Part shown: in pieces, positions 57,451 through 64,000 of the stretch
Layout of the letters: each line of letters starts with the position of its first letter
How positions within the stretch are numbered: position 1 is the first letter of the stretch
Assembly: GCF_030272615.1 (NCBI RefSeq)
Contig: NC_081407.1
Coordinates: forward strand, 97,757,897 to 97,821,896
Origin: Cryptomeria japonica
Lineage: Eukaryota > Streptophyta > Pinopsida > Cupressales > Cupressaceae
DNA length: 64,000 nt
Direction: 5' to 3'
Notes under the pieces: generated by a model
Told to the model about the DNA's origin: nothing
Databases searched by the model: none
Seen by the model: only the letters and a program-made list of their open reading frames with translations
Translations under genes and position numbers: made by a program

Positions 57451-58600
57451 GATTTTTGTATATCTCCCTGATTTTGTACCCCATTTTTGTACTCGATATA
57501 TTTCTTGGTCCGATAGACATTGTATATGACATTTTGAGATCCTTTGTACCCTTTGACACTGATATTTTTGATGAGACATATATGAATCCGTGATTTGATC
57601 TTTTTGTACTTGTGTTATTTATATGAGATGATTTATGAGATGTCTTTCTATATGTATTATTCTATATGAATGAATTTCTTTTCAGTATGTATGTATATAA
57701 TGCAGATGAATATGGATGTTTTTGTTTCTTTTTCATGATGAGCTAATAATGCAAATGTTTCATTTTTTGTTTTTCATGCAATAGTATGAATGCAAATGAA
57801 TGCGTAATGGAGTTATGGATCTATATGATATGCTCATGTATGTAGCTAACATCTCATGTAGGATTTGTGATGTCGATACACAAGTACTTGATTGTGTCGA
57901 TGATGGTGGTATAGTTGACCACTTGGCAGAGAAATGATGATTGATTTAGATTCAACTCACCCAGAAACATTGCTATCATGCTCAAATAATTTTAAATGCA
58001 AAACATAGTATTAATGCAAACTAAGACCGAGTCATTGGATTTTAATTTTCTTTTTATCATCACTGTGTGGAAATGTAGGAATAAACATAAGCACCAAGGC
58101 ACAAAGAGCCAGGATGACTTGAATGTCATAACCTTTTTAATATAGCAAGCAAACATAAGCACCAAGGCATAAAGAGCCAGGATGACCTGAATGTTGCTTG
58201 TGCGAAAACACACTAGACAAAGTAGAGTTCCTTCATTTTAATATGCAATACTGATTATCTTATCCGCAATGACCCTTGTATCATTCATATCCTAGGACAG
58301 ATTAAGCACGTATCCAGATTGCATGAAAAAGAAATTTACTCAAAACAAACAAGGAAATAATTCCAATCTCCCTGTAGCATACAAATAAATGGAGTTGAGG
58401 TATGTGTGGCAATTTCACCTTGATGTGAAGGCACTAATCACAAACACCCAACTTATGAGATGTTTTCAGGTCATCAGAATCACTCCTACAAGCAGAAAAC
58501 AAAGAAAAGTATTATGTCCCCAGTCCTTGCTCCTCTTAGTCAAGATAGAATTCCTCAAGTTACTCAGAGGGAATAATAATTGAAAACCAATTAAAAAGAC
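57451..58600. other. 3' region of the PMD gene and intergenic DNA
   Basis: No further gene was seen. A ~68-bp duplication lies at 58083-58218 (landmark AAACATAAGCACCAAGGCA at 58083 and 58151). Confidence 0.5.
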
Positions 58601-60940
58601 AACACACAAAGAAAATTTCAATCAAATCTCAAATAGTTTTAGTGATTGTTTTTATTGTTCTTGTTTTGCTTGTTACTTACTCAATGGTAAAAACTTACAG
58701 TGGTTTGGAGATAGGTGATCGACTCAGATTGGGTGGCCTGGTACTACCAACAAAAAACTAACTTGGTTAATCTTCTTAGGACATTTAGATTGATTAGTCG
58801 ATTACCCTAAGACTAGGACGTTGATCGGTTTCAAGCCATGAGGGTTCCAAAAAGAACCAGGGTGTCACAAAAGCAACTGAAGGATATGTACAAGCTAAAG
58901 CAAAAATGCAGCAATTTAGTACAAGAAATATGACTAAATTGGACAAAATCCAGTAGCCATACTGATCTTTGTCATTGTTTTGATTTGTGTGATCGTTAAT
59001 AGGAATCTCTGGTTTCAAAGAGTGAGTACCCCATATAAGACTGATCTGTCTGGTTTGGAGTGTACCCTTCCATGTATAAGACATGTTGATGTTTGATAGA
59101 GTTTGATAGATTGATTAACAAGACATGTGATAAGTTTGATTGCAAAATTTGAGAGTTTATCTGTTGTTGATTTAGTTTGATGGATGTTCTATGCTTTCTT
59201 GCTTTGATTTTTTGAGTTTTTGATTTTTTTTTTTGAGTTTTTGATTTTTAGGATTTTTTTTTTTTATTTTCAAGATTTTTTTTTTAGGACATTTTATGAT
59301 TTTTAGGATTTTTTCAGCTATACCCCTAGTATGCAGACCTATATGACATGATGATCTGCAGAATGCATGTGGACACAATGAATTTTTGATATGACCTATG
59401 CTAATGCAATATGCATGATGAAGATGCATTTCATATTCGAACAATGATGGTTGTGTTTGTTTATCATTTAATACACCAATTGAATTGAAGGTACAAAGCA
59501 TTTCATAGATAAGCAGTCAATAGATCCTTAAGGTCACTTGGAACATCCAAATTAACACACTTAGTGACTAGGATTTACTAATGGAGATGCATAAAACTTC
59601 CCCATTGGTTCTTGAAACTTTGATCTTCTTTTGCCCATGTGCATGCAAATGAGTTAATTCATTCTCTTGTGTTCACTAAAAGATCCTTAGAATCCTATAT
59701 GACTAGCTACATGGATTATCCTAACTTCAAAAGCATCCCGAATAGGGCCTCACTGCTAGCAAGATTTTAGAGCTCCGATGAGGTTATAGATTGTAATTTC
59801 TCAAATATTGCTCCATTGCCAACAAGCTTTCATAGCCTTGATGGAGTTACTTGTATGTTACCATAGTCAAGCTTTTTGTTGCCCTTGTATGCGTGATATT
59901 TCAGTTATATATCATTGCTATTTTTCCTTGAGATGAATGTTTGGCATAACACTTTTTCTTTTTAATTTTTCTTGCCTTGACTTGTAAGTAATGAAACCTA
60001 CTTGGGTGTGACAATTACAACGACACTGAAATAGAATTTTAGATTTTTCACTAGTCATATGATCAACTAGGTGTCACGAATGAATTAGAGATTTTGTTAA
60101 TGTGTTTGAGATATAGCAATTGATAGATTTTGGGTTAACAACTCTCAAATAGTGAAATCACTACCCAACCATAAGTAAAGTAGTCACAGGGTAATGCTGA
60201 AAAAGAATGACCTTAGGACCTCAAAGACTTCATGTCTGAATATCTAAGAAAGGATACAACCCTTGTTTCTCTTGAATGCAAACAAATGATAAACTTGGAC
60301 AATTTCCTTGTTTTATTAATGCTGCTATATGCAAATGCATAAATTTTGTGAATGCGATACATTTGAAAAAGAAACTATATGTGTTGCAGTGCTTTGAATA
60401 AAATGATATACAATGCAAAAATCAAAACCTAAACTAACCCAAGCCTTAGATATAGTATCATTTAAGGTGGATGTTGTTCATAGGATCAGGCAATTTTGTG
60501 TAGCTAGTTCATTGGTCTTTGTTTGAAGAGTCAGATAAAGATGTCTTTTCCAATAGGATATAAGGACTTAGCTAAGTGTACATGTTCAACATCTCCAATG
60601 TTGATTTCCTTAGTTTTTGGATTTGTGATGAAACTAGGGTAAATTCTTATGCAAAAGATTGGATAAGGGGGATGGAAGAGTGAAAAAGAGGTGCTCTATA
60701 ATGGATCGGATATTGAAAGGTTGGTGCATGAGTGAATGGAAATGTTGGCGGGATCAACATGGGCACACATCTTGAGGTGTGGTGTGATGAAGGAAAAGTG
60801 GATTTCAGATTTTGATATTTGGATGGAGGCACAACCAGGGATTTTGGGACATAAGGATCCAAAATGGATGAAGGAGGTGATGGAGGAATAAATTTGGAAG
60901 ATTTGGATGGAGGAACAACAATTTTGGATGCCTATTTGGA
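58601..60940. other. Decayed gypsy interior or intergenic DNA
   Basis: There are only short frames. A T-rich stretch with repeated GAGTTTTTGATTTTT lies at 59205-59310. 60640-60940 may still be the 3' continuation of the gag-like pseudogene read on the minus strand, with stops. Confidence 0.4.
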
Positions 60941-60943
60941 TTT

Positions 60944-62610
60944 TTATTTATACTTTTGTGCTTCAAGGAGCTGCTTAGGGATCCACATGGTTTTTGATTT
61001 TTCATGCTTTTGTAGTTTCTTGGAACACATTGCTTCTACAAGTGCCTTAGGAACCCATATAACTTTTGATTTTGCTTTCTTTTGTACAGTGGGCCTTTGT
61101 GTCCTTTTATATTTTTCTTCTTCTTTTTGGATAATATTTTTCTTTGTTTTGACATGTCTATTAGGTGGGACATGTTGATCCTTGAATACATGTGGATTAC
61201 TTGACTTATGACTTTTCTGTTTGGCATCCAAATTGCTTGGAGAAGGAAAATAATGAGTGAATGGATATGAATGATATGGGGGTATTTTGGATGGATGGAA
61301 GGTGTTCAAAGATGTATGCCTTTGTTGATCTTGCATAAGGGATGGAGGGATATAGGGTCCTAAAATGGATGGAAGGGATGAAGGGGAAGGCATGTATTTG
61401 GATTTTGGTTTAGTGGGGATACCAACATCTTGAGGAATGTCACTAAGGCCATGACCCTTAATATTTTCTTTAATATGGAGGGATTCTTTCTTGTGAAGGT
61501 CTACCCCTTTGCCTTTATAAATATTTTGACTTGTAGGGTACACTTTTCTTTGGGAAGAAGACGTGAGTCCATTATGAGGTGGAGGTGAAATGTAGAGAAT
61601 GATAGGATCATGAGAGGGATTTGTAAGCATGATGGATCCTTGAGGTGAACATGGAGGATTATGATAAGGAGATGAAGAAATACTTTGATCTTGACACGGA
61701 AGAGGATCATTGGATAGATTAGGAAGGGTGTTTGTCTCTTCATTCTAAATAGGATCATTTGAAAAGGTGGGAGAGGCATCATGATCTTGCTTAGGAAGTG
61801 GATTAGGAATGGGATTCAAAAGGATGCTTCACTCTTGAGATAGAAGGGAATCATCTTGGAATAAATAGAAAGGTATAAGGGGATCATCATGGGATTCTAG
61901 GGAGATAGGGTCTTGGTCAACCATTGGATGGGATAGCCCTTGAGATAGCCTTTGAGGGTCAACATGAGAAGTTTCATCATTAGATTCATTATTTGAGGGA
62001 TATGGTATGGATTGTTGTTGAGAATCCTTAGGAGATGGAGGAATCATGGAAGAGATGGAGGTTACATGTGGGCCATTGCTAGACACGGGTTCATAATTTT
62101 GATCATGCTTGGTGATGACATCTGGTTTCTCCTTAGCCAAATTATTCGGATCTTCAATTTCAATAACACCATCATCATGAGGTCTTGAATTTAATGTTTT
62201 AATTCCATGCACATTGAAGTCTTATATTTGTCATGCCTATGATATGCACAATAATTACTCAAAAATTCACATCTCCATGTGGTCTTGTTAGGCAATATGA
62301 TAAGATTGTGCTTAAGAAGCTCTTCCAAAGCTCACTCAATAGATGGCCCCAAAGGTGTAAATTGTCTATCTAGGGGATAGATGTCTTTTTGTCTTGGTGA
62401 AGATGTCTTATGATCTTGTATGAGATTTGGCTTTTGATTTTCAATTACTTTATGTTCCACCTTATATAATTATTTTAGCATTTCTTGAAGTCTGGTGTTC
62501 TTGATATCATAAAATTTTATCTCAAGAGGGGTCATTGAATCTTTTTGTTGGGCTTGAATGTCATATATTTCTCTCTTGAGATCTTGAATTTGTTGGGCCA
62601 AGATAGCCAT
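60944..62610 (-). pseudogene. Ty3/gypsy-like gag remnant
   Basis: Read on the minus strand from ATG 62610: a coiled-coil start (QQIQDLKREIYDIQAQQ), then PLDRQFTPLGPSIE and ALEELLKHNLIILPN. A CAYH...C segment followed by LKH-stop-IQDL comes next (about 62255-62180). This order is that of the gag C-terminal zinc-like region of plant gypsy elements (family form CxYHxxxGHxxxxC...IQDLID), with the second His replaced by Tyr. Next are a long Pro/Ser/Asp-rich region (62100-61300) and a basic end with two copies of W(V/I)PKxL(V/L)EA (about 61010 and 60965). Stops at about 62500, 62340, 62193 and 61829 and a frame change near 62180 show decay. No protease or RT is present in the window. Confidence 0.5.
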
Positions 62611-64000
62611 GGAGATTTATGATAGTTTTAATTTGCAAGAATGGATTAGTTTGTAATGAGTAAGATTGTCCTTACTTTTGTCAGCTTTCTTATGAGAACT
62701 TCTGGTTCGAACATGCATTTACAATTAATGTGACTGAGAGCTAGAAGTGATACAAATCTCAAGATAAAATTAGAACTAGTTGTTCATTTGAGGTAATGAA
62801 TGAGTAAAGTGATTGAGACCAAGTCTGGTTTCAAGAATGATCTATCCTGTATAAGACATGATCTAAGAAGATTAGGTTGATTAGATTGATGGATGATTGA
62901 TTGAACTAGTTGAGATATAATCGACAAAATTGTGTAACACAATGACAGGGGTACACTATCAAGATTGTTTATGCTCAATATGAAAATGACCAGATATATG
63001 CTCACTGTAGACTGATTAAGCAAGTATGACAGATTTGGAAAAGTACGCAAAAAGATAGGCTTCTGGACTAACAAAATTAGAGGCTCATACGACATAATAT
63101 GATAATCCATACAACAATTTAGTAACTTCCAGATGAGAGACTGAGAATCTTGTACGAGTTGTTGCCTTAAGATGTTTTGACTCTTACGACAATTTAATGT
63201 TAACCAGACAATAATTCCTACAGGGTAGTATGACAAACTGACAATAATAAACCTTAGGTACTAAGACTTGTACGATAGTAAATAACTTATGAGACAACAA
63301 TTCTCACATACCAGGATGACAAAGTAGAAGACTCATACGACACAGGACTAGATAGGGACAAGTTTTTTGACAAGGACAAAGTTTTGACAACTAAGTTTTT
63401 GATGTTTTGATTGTTTTCCAGTTTTAGGGTTTCAGTTTATGTTTCCAAGACAAAGACACATCAAACACACAAGATGTAAAATGACTTCAAGCACAACACG
63501 CTAATTCTAAGGAAGTTGGCTGAGAGAGAAAACCTTTTCTTGCTGACTCAGGCACACACCCAATAGCTAATCAGAATATGACTGCTAAGTCTCACACAAT
63601 GGATTCTCAATGCCATATTAGCCGACTCCAAATGCTAATGGGGGTATGATATGACAAGTATCTTGGGAGAGTTACTATCTCCCTTGCACAAATATTATCC
63701 CCCTTTCGGAGGTGAACTGGGTAGCTTCTATCTTAAAGATCTTAGTAAGGATTTCCATTCGAAATTACCCCTTGAAGTCACGCAAGAGCGATTGAGGCCT
63801 ATAGACCGATAAGGTACCAAAACAAGATGTAGTCATGCAAGCGTGATTGAGACTGCGAGGCCCTAAAAAATGCCCGATATGAGAGATATCAAAGAGAAAA
63901 CTCAAATAATCCCGTCCTCTGAGACTTTAATCCCGAAAGGCCTATTTATTATAGTGAGTTGGAATGCTTGGGTCTAGCTGTACTTACTTGGGTCATTCTC
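62611..64000. other. Leader/LTR-like region of the gypsy remnant
   Basis: No gene was found. 63040-63350 has repeated TACGACA/TTGTACGA motifs similar to 40210-40440. I could not find a primer binding site or LTR ends. Confidence 0.35.

Noticed and set aside
1-64000. tRNA, rRNA, CRISPR and prokaryotic operon features
   Set aside because: None was recognised when scanning both strands; repeats present are not spacer-type arrays.

Overview
This window is nuclear DNA of a seed plant. The one apparently intact gene is a six-exon plant mechanosensitive channel (MSL10 type) with GT-AG introns. Almost everything else is layered transposon and satellite debris, and most of it is AT-rich. The large share of old, methylation-decayed, nested retroelements and plant-mobile-domain sequence suggests a large repeat-rich genome, perhaps a gymnosperm. 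That last step is inference; no diagnostic marker was seen.

Layout. 1-8.6 kb: an L1-type LINE on the minus strand, split by a young Ty1/copia (Tork/Tnt1-like) element at 988-6981. The copia element has 885-bp LTRs, a GAAAC target duplication and one nonsense codon in its RNase H. 8.6-23 kb: AT-rich intergenic DNA with a candidate hAT-like MITE (9.46-9.62 kb), a GC-rich palindromic array (10.6-10.9 kb), several tandem duplications, a three-copy ~0.6-kb repeat (15.4-17.2 kb), a compound microsatellite (17.46-17.85 kb) and a decayed copia RNase H (19.3-19.6 kb). 23.1-29.2 kb: the MSL gene on the minus strand (781 residues). 29.2-33 kb: AT-rich intergenic DNA. 33-38.4 kb: one Ty3/gypsy LTR/leader/gag fragment followed by a second, internally deleted gypsy element (gag-protease only) on the minus strand. 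38.4-40.5 kb: unclassified repeat. 40.7-43.5 kb: a 5'-truncated LINE with RT and zinc-binding RT domains.

43.7-57.5 kb is the most unusual part. A multi-exon gene of unknown family on the plus strand faces an intronless DDE-type transposase pseudogene on the minus strand across a ~359-bp tandem array. Next comes a ~2.3-kb satellite of a 20-bp unit that flips orientation, bracketed by (GA)n and (CT)n, then a plus-strand plant-mobile-domain gene. A 16-bp palindrome (AATCGGATATCCGATT or a close variant) lies upstream of all three genes, and a further exact copy lies near 40.6 kb. I propose that this is a large, little-described mobile unit, or a nest of related units. 58-64 kb holds a gypsy-like gag remnant on the minus strand and its leader.

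Across unrelated elements the in-frame stops are mostly TAG where Gln is expected, plus TGA where Arg or Trp is expected. This is the pattern left by deamination of methylated CHG and CG cytosines. No rRNA, tRNA, CRISPR or bacterial-type feature was found.
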